This document shows positions 25,801 to 38,100 of a DNA stretch of 64,000 bases, piece after piece. Origin of the DNA: Cyclaneusma minus (lineage: Eukaryota; Ascomycota; Leotiomycetes; Marthamycetales; Marthamycetaceae); NCBI GenBank assembly GCA_037179335.1, contig JAKZHN010000001.1, positions 248,001 to 312,000 of the forward strand, given 5' to 3'. The notes below the pieces were generated by a model. The model did not search any database. It was not told the DNA's origin and saw nothing but the letters and a program-made list of their open reading frames with translations. Positions within the stretch are counted from its first letter, which is position 1. Every line of letters begins with the position of its first letter. Position numbers and translations under genes: made by a program.

Positions 25801-27605
25801 TAAATAATTTAATTTGCTAATACAATTGGCGCTAATATAACGCCTTTAACTATATTTTTATAGTTTTTGGCAAATTTGCTAACATATTTCTTAAAAAGCT
25901 TTAAATTAACAATTCAATAATTTAATTTGCTATAGCTATATTTTTAATATAATTTGCATTAATTTCTTTTTTTGCCGCTTTTATTTTATTTGTTTTATTT
26001 GCTATTTCTAATGTTTTTTTACCTGCGCTTATTTAAATTATTATTTGCTTTTTTATTATTGGATTTATTATTGCTGAGGCTATTATTAAAATTGTTTTAT
26101 TTTAGCTAATATTAATAAAGGGCTATGGCAAGCTTTTTATTTTGATTTAGCTAAACTTTAGAATTAAAAGCTTTTTAAATAGCAGTAATAAATTTAATTA
26201 AATAAATAATAATTTGCCTAAAAACGTTTTTCATAAAAAGAATATTAATGGTTTTAAATATAGTTTTTTATATAAAGAATTTTAAATTAAAATTGCAAAA
26301 GAATTGGAATAATATCATAATATTGGGGGTTTTAAAAATTGGATTTATTGCCTTTAAATTTTAATTTGCTTTTTAAAAACAGCTAATGAAATTTGTAATA
26401 TTAAAATATTAATTTAGAGTAGAAAAATAAATATTTTTTTAAACCGTAAAAAACGCTTTTATATTTTAAAACTAATATAGTTTTTTAAGCTTTTTTAATT
26501 TTTTTTAAATATTGTTGCTAATATTTTTTATTACAGTTTTGGCGTTTTTAAAACGAAAATTAATAATAAAAGCTATAGCTTTTTTTTATTAAATATTATA
26601 TTTTTTAAGCCGTTTGCGGAAAATTTTAATTTAATTGCAAATTAAATTTAAAAACGCTTTTAAATAAGTTTTGGGGCTTTTTTTTTAAAAAAAGTATTAT
26701 AGCTTTCCAATTTAAAAAATTTAATTATTAATTTATATTATTAAAGCCAGGATATTCTATTATTAAATTAAAGAATATTTTAAAAAAAAGCAAAGGCATT
26801 AAAGCTAATAAAAAAATATAATATAAGAAACTAAATAATAATTTAATAAAAGCAATTTAGAAGAATTTTAATAAATATAAAAAAATACTCTGTTTTTAAT
26901 ACAGATTTTTCAATATTTAATAAATAATTTGATTAATTATAAAAAAAAGCTTTTTAAAGCGGATTTTTTAATGCTTTTAATTATGCGAGCTTTATAGTTT
27001 AATAGTAAATTAATATATAGCGGAAATAGGTTTTTCCGCTTTTTGCTTTTTTTAAAAAAATTAATGTATTTAAAAAATATTAAAAAATATTAATAAATTC
27101 AGATATTTAAAAGCGCTTTTTAATACAAAACAATAGTATTCTCAATTACAATAATGCTTTTAAATATAGAAAAATAGCATTTTTAATTGCAATAGCGCTT
27201 TTTAATATAAAAAAATAATATTTTTAATTGCAATATATTAAATTTAATTTAAGGCAATATATATATATATTTGCAAAAATATAAATTTTGTTTATTTATA
27301 TATAGTATTTTGGCTATTTTGGCGTTTATAAATATTGGATTAATTTAGACAAATGGCAAACCGTTAAATACAATGGTTTTCTTTATTAAATCTTTTTTAA
27401 AGATTTTTTAAATGCATTTAGAAAACTTTAAAAATTATAAAATTAAAATAATTAATAAAATAAATATTTGGCGTATAGAATTATTCATTTAAATTATTTT
27501 TAACCTGCTTAAATATATTAAAATTTATTCAATTTATTAAATAAATAATTATATATTAATTAGGAGATTTAGTTTTCGCAATTGCTTGGCGCTGGGCTTA
27601 TAATT

Positions 27606-27745
27606 TATTGAATTAGATTATATAGATGATTTTTAATATATTAAAATAATGGTTTAAATGTGGTATAGAATTTATATATGAATTTTCCCACCGAGCTAGC
27701 TACGCTAGCTCTAGGTGGGTGCCTGATTGCTAAGGCATTCTAGCA
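27606..27745. repeat. Right LTR (140 bp)
   Basis: Pairs with 21828-21967. The distal half is not RIPed and forms a perfect stem of CCCACC and GGTGGG around the AGCTAGC-TAC-GCTAGCT hairpin (27694-27710). Confidence 0.85.
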
Positions 27746-27750
27746 CACGT
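27746..27750. repeat. Target-site duplication, right copy (CACGT)
   Basis: Matches 21823-21827. Removing 21828-27750 restores the pre-insertion locus. Confidence 0.85.
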
Positions 27751-27996
27751 AGACTTGCATTAGATATGGAAATCTTGAGGATCTTCAGGATTCACCACGT
27801 GTGAATTTTCGGCATCCGAATGCATGAATGCCATGCGGCATCGCCGGCCTTTGTACATCCGTTGATGGTCGCACAGCAAAGTGGATCATCTCGTACGAGG
27901 ATACAAGCTGTCAGGTCGCCCACACGAAACATCATCTGATCAATTCAGCTCCCAGCCCCCAGCCCCCACCTGTGACCCACCCTCCACACCCCGACC

Positions 27997-28867
27997 TCAC
28001 CCACCCCTCACATCATCCGCGTGGTCGGATTTCCCAGCCCCGTACCTCGCCATCGCCTCCCACAAATTCCCCGGCTCCCCGTCCCTCACAACCCCACCCA
28101 TCGGCCTCCAGCATGCCCAAAACTCCAGGCGTTTCCCCATGAGCCTCTGCACCGCTTCTCTCCTCTTCTCCGTGCCATTCTCAGGATCCACGCACACCTT
28201 CAACATGCCCCTGAATCCAAATTTCTCATAGACAGCCCTCCCTGCATCTGTCGCTTCCACAAAGCACTCAACACCCATCTCGTCAGCCTTTTCCATGCCC
28301 CAGCGAATCATCATGCTCGCCACTCCTTTTCTGCGGTGATCTTCCCGCACCGATGTATCATCCAGGGCTTTGTGGAACATATCGTCAGCCCTAAATGCAC
28401 CTTTGCCATGCATCCATTCGCAAACATGCAAACAAAGAAGATGAGAACATACTAATCATCGGCCTATTCATCCAAGTCCTCCGTGGATAAAATGCTTGAT
28501 TTAGAATCTCCTCACCAGCTTCCCGTCCCTCCATGTCATTCTCCGGCCACCAAATCAACTCAATCTTGTTCCCCTTGTCAAAATTCGGAGGTTTCTCGTA
28601 GATCTTCCAGCAAATACTCCCCACCACATCGCCCGTAGGGGAATGGCGTACATAAGTAATATGGCTGGCGGGATTCTTGATATGGTTGTTCCAGAAACGT
28701 TCTTTTGCAATTGACATTGTAGCTTCGAGATCATCCAGAAAAGGGCCGGACGTGATGCGGATCACGGTCGTCATGCTGGGATGGTTCCAGACAGCGAATT
28801 TGAGCTCCAGCACAGCGTCGCTTTCGGAGCGCGTGGAAACTGTATGGAGGGTGTATTCTGCTTCCAT
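27997..28867 (-). CDS. GNAT-family N-acetyltransferase
   Basis: Exons 28867-28453 and 28400-27997 with a 52-nt intron (GTATGT donor, AAAG acceptor) give 272 aa. The GNAT fold is seen in order: an N-terminal half with a beta strand around SHITYVRHSPTGDVVGSICWKIY, the acetyl-CoA loop REDHRRKGVASMMIRWG near residues 160-176 (R/QxxGxA), VECFVEATDAG, and the terminal YEKFGFRG that ends GNAT domains. The ATG at 28867 is preferred over upstream GTG-initiated frames. The substrate is unknown. Before the retrotransposon inserted, its stop codon lay only about 470 bases from the UstYa stop codon, in convergent orientation. Membership of the peptide cluster is possible but unproven. Confidence 0.82.
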
Positions 28868-29125
28868 GATGGGCGTGTGAGGTGGTAGTAAGCCGCGCAC
28901 TGTACTTTAGAGCAAACTGAATGCCGTGTAAATTCAGGTTGTGAAACACCACAAATGGCAGGTCCAAGGAAAGATATGAAATGTACATGGAGGACTAGCT
29001 GGGCTCTTTTATATTAGTGGCCGCGTAGTAGGTTGGGGGCTAAATGTAGTCGCGGAAACTACTATCCACCGATATCTTAGATAGCTTACTGTTCGACCAT
29101 GCGTGGTCCCATGGCTGCTACCGTC

Positions 29126-29335
29126 ACAATCAACCCCATTATTGAAGCTCTAGCTAGGTTTGCTTTGCACCAACAGCTGGAGTACGGCTGGGGCAATAAA
29201 TACGGTTTTGGAGTTCCTAATAATTTCATTGCTTCCAGTTCCTATGCTACGTTTCCGGTTTTGCAAGGAACCGAATATGATCAAGAAGTCTATTTCCGAA
29301 GAAGACAATAACTACGGTCCAGTCGGGACAAGCAT
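29126..29335 (+). pseudogene. MFS transporter C-terminal relic, frameshifted
   Basis: One frame reads ALHQQLEYGWGN. One base later the +1 frame continues NTVLEFLIISLLPVPMLRFRF and a basic tail ending KKSISEEDN. Together these match the last helix of a fungal MFS exporter. The frameshift lies in AATAAATAC near 29198. The upstream transporter body is absent. A separate relic of the same kind lies at 675-961. Confidence 0.58.
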
Positions 29336-29476
29336 CAAGGACTACCTGCTCACTGCAGGAAAGCAGACGCTGGAATGTGCCACAGAAGTCTGATGAAAGA
29401 TTTTTGAGTACTGGAGAGGTTCCAAGACATGGAGCGTGGTGATTTCGATGCTTTTCGTTATTCTCTGGGCCCTAGG

Positions 29477-31890
29477 TGTTGAACTAGGTCATGTGGGTGA
29501 TTTTTAATATATTGAAGTAATGGTTTAAATATGGTATAAAAACCATATTTAAACCACTTTATTACGCTAGCTATGCTAATTCTAGCACTATTAGCTATTA
29601 TAGTGCCTAATTGCTAAAGCATTCTAATACTTTTATTTAATTTAAATATTGTAAAGTAAAGCTATTTATAATTTATGGCAGCTAGTAATTCTTATTGCTG
29701 TTCAGCCCTAATTGGTTCTATTAAAACTTTTAAACCATTTTATAAATGGATGCAAAAAAATTCGATCTTTTAGGCTTTTTTTTCGCTTAATTTTCTTACT
29801 TGTTTTGGCCAGATATTTATTAGCGGTATTTAAAAAAATGGATTCTCAAGCCCTAGCGCATTTTTAAATTAAATAAAATTATTTTTTTCTAAGGCCTTTA
29901 TAAAATCATTGGCAAATTATTTTTGTATTGGAGTATATTTAAAATCAATTGTTTTTTAAAGCTATTATTTTTTATAAAAAAGGTGCTAAATTTAAATATA
30001 TCTAATTCGTTTATAAAATTATAAATTTTTGGCCAGCGCTATAATGCTTTAATTGTTTTCGAAAATAATTATAGCTATAAAATTATTAATTAAAATGGTT
30101 TGCAATTTTTTAAATAGCCGTTTTAGCTAAATAGCTTTTTTAATAGCTTGGGTTTAATTTATTAGCTTAGCTTTATATAAAAAATAATATTCTTATTATT
30201 TAATGCTTTAAAAGTTAATTAATTAATGCGCTGCCAATTGTAAATAAATAATTAAAAATAAAGCAATGGATAATAATATTTTTAATTTAATTAAAATTAA
30301 TTTAGCTAATAAATGGTTATATGAGGCCTTAATAAACCAATTCTAGATTAATAGTTTTTTAAAAATAAGGGAATATTTGGGTAATAGCTTTTTAGTATTT
30401 GTTTTTAGGATTTTTTAAAAATTTGCTAAAGTAGAAAACCAAAAAGGCGATATTCGATTGTATTTTAAATATGGTATATATTAGAAATCCAATAGCTTTT
30501 GTATACCGTTTTTTAAATTTGGTACTATAGTTTTTACTGCTATTTTTAAGTTTTAAATTCGGTTTTATTAGTATATTAAAAAAAGGGCAATTTTAGTAAT
30601 TAATTTTATATATATATATAGGCCTGCTAATTCAAATAAAGCGTTTTATTATAATAGTTGTTTTTTACAATTATATTTAAATAATAGCTATATTTATTAA
30701 AATTTAATATATTGAAGTTTTTATTAAATGTTTATTCAATGTTATTAATTTCATTTAAAAACGGTTTTGCAATAAATAAATTATTGATATAAATAATAAT
30801 AAATAGACTGTTTTTTAGCAAATATTTCCGAATTTAATATTAAGGCTTTAAATTTAATTATTTTTTAAAAAATATAAGCTTTTTATATTATATTTAAAAG
30901 GATTGCTTTAGGCCGTATAAGGCTTTATAAAGCTTGCAATTTTTTTATAATCTAGGCTATTTATATCAATGGGCAATTTGGTATATGTTTTTTATATTAT
31001 TATTTAAAAAAGCTATTTTAATATTTATTTAATATAATATAAAATTAGAAGCTACAGCTAAAGCCATAATAGCTTTATAGCTTATAGATTTAATTATCAA
31101 AATAAAGGTTTTTTTATAATTAAAGCTGTATTATTATTTAAAGCCGCGGATTATTTATCTAGCTTTATATTAAGTAATTTTACCATTTGTCTTTTATTTT
31201 ATTTTAAATATTTATTTGCTTTTAAGCATTTTTTTTCTTTAAAGCTATATTTAAAAAATAGCGAACTATATTTTATTATTAGCTAATAATTTATATTCTT
31301 TTATAGCCGCTTTTTATTTGGGCCAATATAAATTTGTTATTATTATTTGCAAATTTGGAAAATAATTTAAAGACTGACGAAAAAGAGCTAATTAGCTTTT
31401 GGGGCGGAAAATCCAAATTTTATTGCAATTATTTATTATATTTAAAAGAAAAAAAATATTAGGTATAATAAGAATTTTTTCTCTTTAATCAAAAATAACA
31501 TAATTTAAGCTTTTATTAAAATTAAGCAATTAATATTTTTTTAAAGTATTAATTATTTTGCTATTAAAATCCTGCTTAATTGATTTGCAGTTCTTTTTGG
31601 TAAGAGGTAATAATTTTTAAAGCCGAGTTTTTAAAAGTACGCAAAATTTGGTAGTATTTAATATTAGGCCTTGTAAAAATATAGTGAGGTTTTGCGGGAA
31701 ACAAAATTGCGAAAATAAACCATTTTTATTAAAATTGTAGCCCAAAACTTTGGCGGTAAATTGGAGTTTTATAGCATAGCGGTTAGCCGTTTAATAATAA
31801 TGCAAATTTTACGCTTTGCAATTTTATTAAATTAATACTGGCTTATTAATGCGTAATTATAGCTAATATCTTTTTTAAAAAAAATATAAA
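29477..31890. mobile_element. Truncated second copy of the 5.9-kb retrotransposon
   Basis: Begins with an LTR-like segment (29477-29629, starting TGTTGAACTAGGT) and continues collinear with 21968-24780 of the first copy (for example the GCTCAGCCCTGGCCGG-like segment and the TTTTGTAAATGG segment). Similarity stops near 31890, where a different sequence begins. No 3' LTR is found, so the copy is truncated or interrupted. It lacks the MITE present in the first copy. Confidence 0.72.
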
Positions 31891-34612
31891 TTCAGGCTCT
31901 TTTTTTAACAAAGTTTAACGTTTGATTCATCTATTTAATAGATTTGCAAACTAATCGCAGATTGTAAATTAAGCTATTTATACTGAAAAACCTAATTATA
32001 AATAAAACAACCAGCGTCCGTTTACCGGGACCCCGCTAGAAAAGTATTCTAATTAATTATAAATATTTAATATAATCTATATCGTTTTTAAAAAAGCAAA
32101 AAGCTTTTTTAAAACTCCTGCGCCCTTTAAATAGGCTTAAGCCAGTTTATATTTTATTAGTAAGGCTGCGAAGGCTACAATAATGCAATATTATATAAAG
32201 CTAATAATGGTATTTTTGGTTTATGCTTTTTTAAAATTCAAATCCTTTTGGGCTTTTTTCTGCTGTATTCTATTCTTTATTCCAAAATATGTTTCCACTA
32301 TATAATCTTTTTTTGTTTTTTTTTGCTTTTTTTAAAATTCTTTAATTTAATAACAGCCGTTTAGCTTTAATTGCTAATTTTTTTGGCGTTTTATATTATT
32401 ATTTATAGCCTTTAAAATCGGATTGGCAAAAATAATTTTTTTTATTATTTTTTTTAAAAAAGATCTATTTAATAATAGCTTTAAAACTTTTTCTAATAAT
32501 AATTATATTTTGATAATTAATAAAGCAGAGTTTTTAATATAAAAGGCTTGGACTGTAATAATTATATTAAATTAAAATATATTTGGCTATTTGGTAAAAA
32601 TATTTATATAAGCATTTAAATATATAATTTAAAATTCTATATTTTGCAAAAGAAATTCTAAATCCAATTTTATTTATTTTAAATTATATTGCTAAAAAGT
32701 ATTGGAAATTTGGAAAAGTATTGGAAAAACTAAAATAATTTAGCAATATTTTATTTTTATTATAAATGGAAACGCATTATTTAAGCGAAATTAATTATAT
32801 ATATATATATATATATATTTACTATATATAATAAAACTGGTTCTTGCTTTTTTAATTAATTATAAATTGGTTTATATTAAAAAATAGGCTTTTATTTTTA
32901 TTTTTTCAATTGGCTAAAATCATAATTGGCTTTAAATTTTTTAATAAATTTAATTTAGCAATTTGGCATTATATTGCCCAGCGAATTTAATTATTAATTA
33001 ATAGGTTTAATAATAGCCTTTTAGATTGGTTTTTTTTAGCTATTAATAGCGATTTTCAGCAGGCTATGTTTTTAATGGTATTTTTAATTCATTTATAAAT
33101 GCGGCCTAGTATTTTATATTGTTTTTTTAGCGATTAATAAATTTATATAAAAAAGAAAAAAAGCGATTTTTATTTTTATTTTTAATAGCCTAATTAAAAT
33201 AGCTTTAAATACCTTTATTAGCAATTTAAAAATATTATTTCATTTAATAATTAATAGCTATAAATAGCTTAATTTAATGAATTTTTTATTATTATCTTTT
33301 AATATATATATAATTAATGCCTTAAAAATTATTTTAATTTTTATTATTGCTATATATATTACACAAATTTTGCTCAATAATGCTTTTTATATTAATTTTG
33401 TAAATCTAAATATCGCTTAAAATTAAATTAAAAAAAATATTTAAAATAGGGCCTTTATTTAAATTTGAAATTTATTTAAAAATTTAAAATATTTATTTAT
33501 TTTTTAAAATAATAATGCCATTATTGATTTCAATTTTATAGTATATATTTTTGCGCTTGGTCTATTTAAAAAAAAGATTTATTTATTTGCAAGGATTAAT
33601 TGATTCTATATTAATAAGGCCTATAGCTATAATTAAATTATATAATAAATTGCAAATATGTAAAATTTCTAAATTAAAAAAAAAAGGCAAAACCAATATT
33701 AAAAATTTCTAAAAAATATTGGTATTAATTTTAAATATTTTCGACCTTTTATTATTAATATTAAAAATAATTTTGCAATTTAATAGGAAATTTTAAATTT
33801 ATTTATAAAAATGCGCTAAAATAATTATTATATAAAATATGAATTAGTTTTTTATAAAAAATATTATTAAATGTTTTTAAAATATTAAGGCTAAAACCCA
33901 ATGCTATTTATTATAAATTTCGATTTTAAATTTTATAAATTTAGCTAATCAATAATTTTAATGCTATATAAATGCTTTTTTTTGCTTTTGTTTTTTGTTT
34001 GCTAAAGAAAAAAGGAAAACCTATTGCTTGGCCAGGGTAAATAGTATTTTAGCTATTAATTTTTTTAGATTTTCTTTTAAATTATTTAAAAAGGCTATTA
34101 ATTTATAGGCTGCTAATATAATATAGTTTTTCTTTTGCCCGGCTTTTAAAAAACCATTATCTAAATTATTTTAAATTAATTGGAATAATAGCTTTATTTT
34201 AAATAAATTTTAAATAATTTCCAGATATATATTTTAATTATTGGCAATATGGCTTTTTTAAATATAAAGTAAAATATCAAATAATTTAGTAATTTTATAG
34301 GATTTTTATTTGCAAAAGTATTTTTTAATATTTTAATTTACATTTTTCCAATTATTTTTTGGAATTTTTAAAAAATATTTGGATTTTTCTAAATTTATTA
34401 AATTGGCTAAAAATAATAGGGAAAATACTTTTGCTTTAAAAATTTCACAATTGCTATAGAAATTAATTGCCGAAGGCAAATTTTAATATTATAGCAATAG
34501 AAATTTTAAAGAATTAGGGAAAATACAGTTTTTTACTTTTGCTTATTTTTTAAATTTCCAAAAAAAAAGAATTTAAAAAGCTTTATAAAAAATTTTAAGC
34601 TCTTGTTATCAT
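31891..34612. repeat. AT-rich RIPed DNA of unclear origin
   Basis: No coding frame. A short non-RIPed island near 32010-32035 (CCAGCGTCCG then CCGGGACCCCGC) stands out. The block ends abruptly at about 34612, where GC-balanced sequence resumes. A (TA)n run occurs near 32795-32818. Confidence 0.6.
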
Positions 34613-35128
34613 TTTGCGTATCATGGCTGCCAAGCAAGGGGTGCTCGAAGAACGACAAACAGCGCAAGAGACATTGACAGGAATAACATAAGTAGGTAGA
34701 TAAAGAAGATGGCCTAATAGTAGGAAACTCTTGAATAGAAATAAGCATAGATCCGCTGTTGCGGGCGCCAATCTCGCTTAGCAGAGCTCCAAAGGTTTGC
34801 TATCAAGCTTGTGCACCGTAAGCCCCGTAACACTTAAGTACTGCGTTGGCCCTAATAATGGTTATACTCATTTTTGAGTCTTTCTACGCAAGTTCTGATC
34901 AGATGCTGTCCCTGTCGCATAAGCTCTCTGCCTTTTGTCATACCATTCCATTGCAGTCGTAGCCAGCGTCCGTGGGTTTGAGAGATTTGGTATGTCTGTA
35001 TATATACACTGTAATCCATCTTCGACTTTTCCGTTGCTTCCAGTTTCCTGAATCTATCTCAATCCCGTATATTTCCATTCAGTTCCATCAAAATCCTTGT
35101 TTTCTTACACTTGGCCAACCCTTTCACA
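34613..35128. promoter_or_regulatory. Upstream region of the metallopeptidase gene
   Basis: GC-balanced, non-coding. A pyrimidine-rich leader precedes the ATG at 35129 and a TATATATA run lies near 34998-35007. The AT-rich repeat block ends only about 500 bases upstream of the start. Confidence 0.4.
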
Positions 35129-38100
35129 ATGCGACTTTTCTGCAAAACCATCGAGGTGTCAGCTTTCTGCATTCTTTTCTTTGCGAAAACCAGTTCTGCC
35201 GACTGGTACTATGACGATCCATCTTGCTGGAGTGAGCCTCCTTGCTTACTCTCTCACTATCATGCGAGTCTATGGAGACTGATTATCTTCAGGCTATCTC
35301 GATATTTTGGATGAGGGAATGGCAATTGCTAGCACCCAGATTCAAGATGTGCTGACAGCTCTTGGGACTCCCGCTCCTGATAACACCATCACGGCTACCT
35401 CCGCTGGTTCTACTGCCACAGCTGTTTGGAGTTTTCCGAATACTGAAGTTCGCGACCTAGCGGGGCGAACGCTCGGTCCTGCTTCCTCGAAACCGGTATA
35501 CAACATGATCTTGAGTATGAAAATGTCCAACCTTGATGCTAGTATGCTACTAAACTTCTGGCAATAGACGGCTGGACTTATTTGAATGAAAACTATACCA
35601 CAGGTGGCCGTCCAGCTAGCTACGAAGAGGGGAAAGGCGACGTGGTAGTAGCCCTATTGTCAAAACCAGATATGATGTTATGCTGATTTCTGGATCTAGG
35701 TCATCTACTGCGATCTGAGTCGACTTCAAGCGGAGAGAGCTGAAGATGGCACGGTGACGGGTTATAATAACACAGAAAACCCCCAAGAAAAATTCAGCGT
35801 AGACGACTACGACGCGTGCAATTATACCAATGTTCTTGACGCGAAACTCGCCATAAATGCTCCTTTTGCTATGACAGGTATGATCGACGAGGGTTATGCT
35901 TTTATGCAGATTTGCCCGTGGTATGTTCAGGAGGTATGTTGTCTCACTCGAGAAGTTTACTAAGTGATCACAAGTTGTTAAGACTCAAGACTGGCGTAAA
36001 AACCGAGGCACTGATTTGCATTACACACTAGGCTGAAGCAAGAAAATACCGAACACTATCTCAAATCGTGAGATATTGGTGGTATAAGGGCCTCGATACA
36101 ATCAGATCGCTGATCGCTAAATATTACTACTCCTATTACTTCACTGAAGTTGACACCATTTCTTTATTCGATAACACCTTGATCCACGAGGTGAGAATTC
36201 GGTTTCTTGTTTTTAATCAGCGATTGCGCCCCCCCCCCCCCTTCCCCCGCCGTCTAGTCCCTACCTTGGCAATTTTGGCAACCTGAGATTATCTTGATCA
36301 CCTGGGCCAAACCTGATCACGCGAACTAATGGAAGCCACCTGGAATATTCCCAATCACTTGGAATATCTCCAGATAATTAGAATACTCCCGGTTGCTATC
36401 GATATTGCAACTTTTAGTTCATTTACTTATTTTATCTTCAAACAGCTTACCCACGCTATTCCAGAGACCAAACTCGCCATGGAGAGGTCAGCGTGGCTTC
36501 AAGCTACAGAGGACACTGGTGAAGGGAAACTGGACTCGTATGGCTGGTACAATATCTACAAACTTAGAGAAACGACGGGATTTTACAACGCAGGCAAGTG
36601 ATCTCACTGCAAATTTTCTGCTCAAGCTGACCAACAAATCAGACTCATGGGCGTACTTTGCGCTTGGTATCGCACGAATGCAGGTCGGAGAAAGAATCAA
36701 TGCGGACGGCACAATCGGCGCCATTCAAACCGGGAATGTTGACATCCACGTCAACAACAACATCATCGTCTACAGTGATTGGAACCCAATGAAACGTCTT
36801 CGATCTCGGGATTACAATCAGCGAGAGAGCCTTCGGAGTGTAGCTCGCGAGATGCGCCGGTCGGCCAGCGACACTGCATCCTTCAGCTTGCTAGGTGGAA
36901 ACTATTCATCGTCAACCGCTTCAGGAACAATGCCAGTGAATTTTACGAGCCCGTCACTTACCGACTACTCGACATCGTTCGACTCGATATCGTTCCCTAC
37001 AAGCCAGTATTCAACTGAGGTTCCGATCATTTCTTCAATTTCTGTGTCAAGTACAAATTCGACTGGGTTGACTTCAGGACCAGCGTCATTGTCAGGCTCG
37101 TCGTCATCTCAGTTCTGGACGGCATTGAAAAATTCTACCTCACTTTTCACCGGCGGATCTGCGTCTCCCTTCCTCGGTGGTTCGCTTCCGTCGAGCTCAC
37201 AGCCGCCTCTCTCTTCAAGTGTGCGGACAAACTCTACTTCTCTGTTAATCGGCACGTTGTCTCTCACTTCTAGCAGTCGATCATTATCTACGTCACCGGC
37301 AACTTTGTCTTCTTTTGCGTCACCTAATTCTACCTCTCTTTTACCCAGCGTATCTACCATACCTACCTCCGGTGATTCACTGTCCTCGAGCTCTTTGTCA
37401 TTACAAGCTAGTGCCTCCACTGCTATATCGATCACAAACACGACTATGTCAGTTTCGGGAATAGTACCATTATCTACCTCATCTGCGTATCCCTCCATGA
37501 CTACGTCGTCAAATTCGACCTCTGTTTCCCCTGACACATCATCCACATCTCAGGCATTTAGCGCTTCGCTATCATCAAGCTCTTCGTTATCACAAGACAG
37601 TCTCACCACTTCGGTTCCCGAGAACTCGACAATTTCTAGGCGCCCTATCACTGGAGGAAGCTTGGCTAGCACAGGAATTTCACCTACTCCGGGAGACTTG
37701 AGCTCAGCAACCGAGACGAGATCATCTATCTCAGACAGTACCAGCAGCTTAGCATCGGCAGTCTCTGATATGTCTTCCATATTTTCTCCTAGCTCTACCC
37801 AACCGGCAACTACCAGCTTGACAATCCCCATTGCAAATCCGACTTATACTGCATCCTCTACTCAGGATATACAGAGTATAGCAACGGCTACAAGCCTTTA
37901 CATACCTAGTATAACAAACCCGGCAGCATTTCCAACTATCAGGCTCACGAATCCTGACCCGAGTGATAGTGAGTGTTGAGCTTTGTTTGTTTCACAATTC
38001 AGACGGAACTAACACAAAATTAGCGGACAGTGTAGCAGTGAAGTTTTTCAAAGTAACGCTCCCCTCAGACGAGTGTTCCCCTTTGCCACAACCCTCGGGC

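Larger units (their letters stand above)
21828..27745. mobile_element. LTR retrotransposon, 5.9 kb, RIP-degraded
   Basis: Flanked by 140-bp LTRs (21828-21967 and 27606-27745) with TG...CA ends in the least mutated positions (TGTTGAAC start, TCTAGCA end) and by a perfect 5-bp CACGT target duplication. LTR differences are dominated by G-to-A and C-to-T changes (GTTGAACTAGG versus ATTGAATTAGA), as RIP gives. Internal coding capacity is destroyed. Only the first part of the inside is recognisable, through a second copy at 29.5-31.9 kb. A GC-rich MITE sits inside at 22519-22814. Confidence 0.88.
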
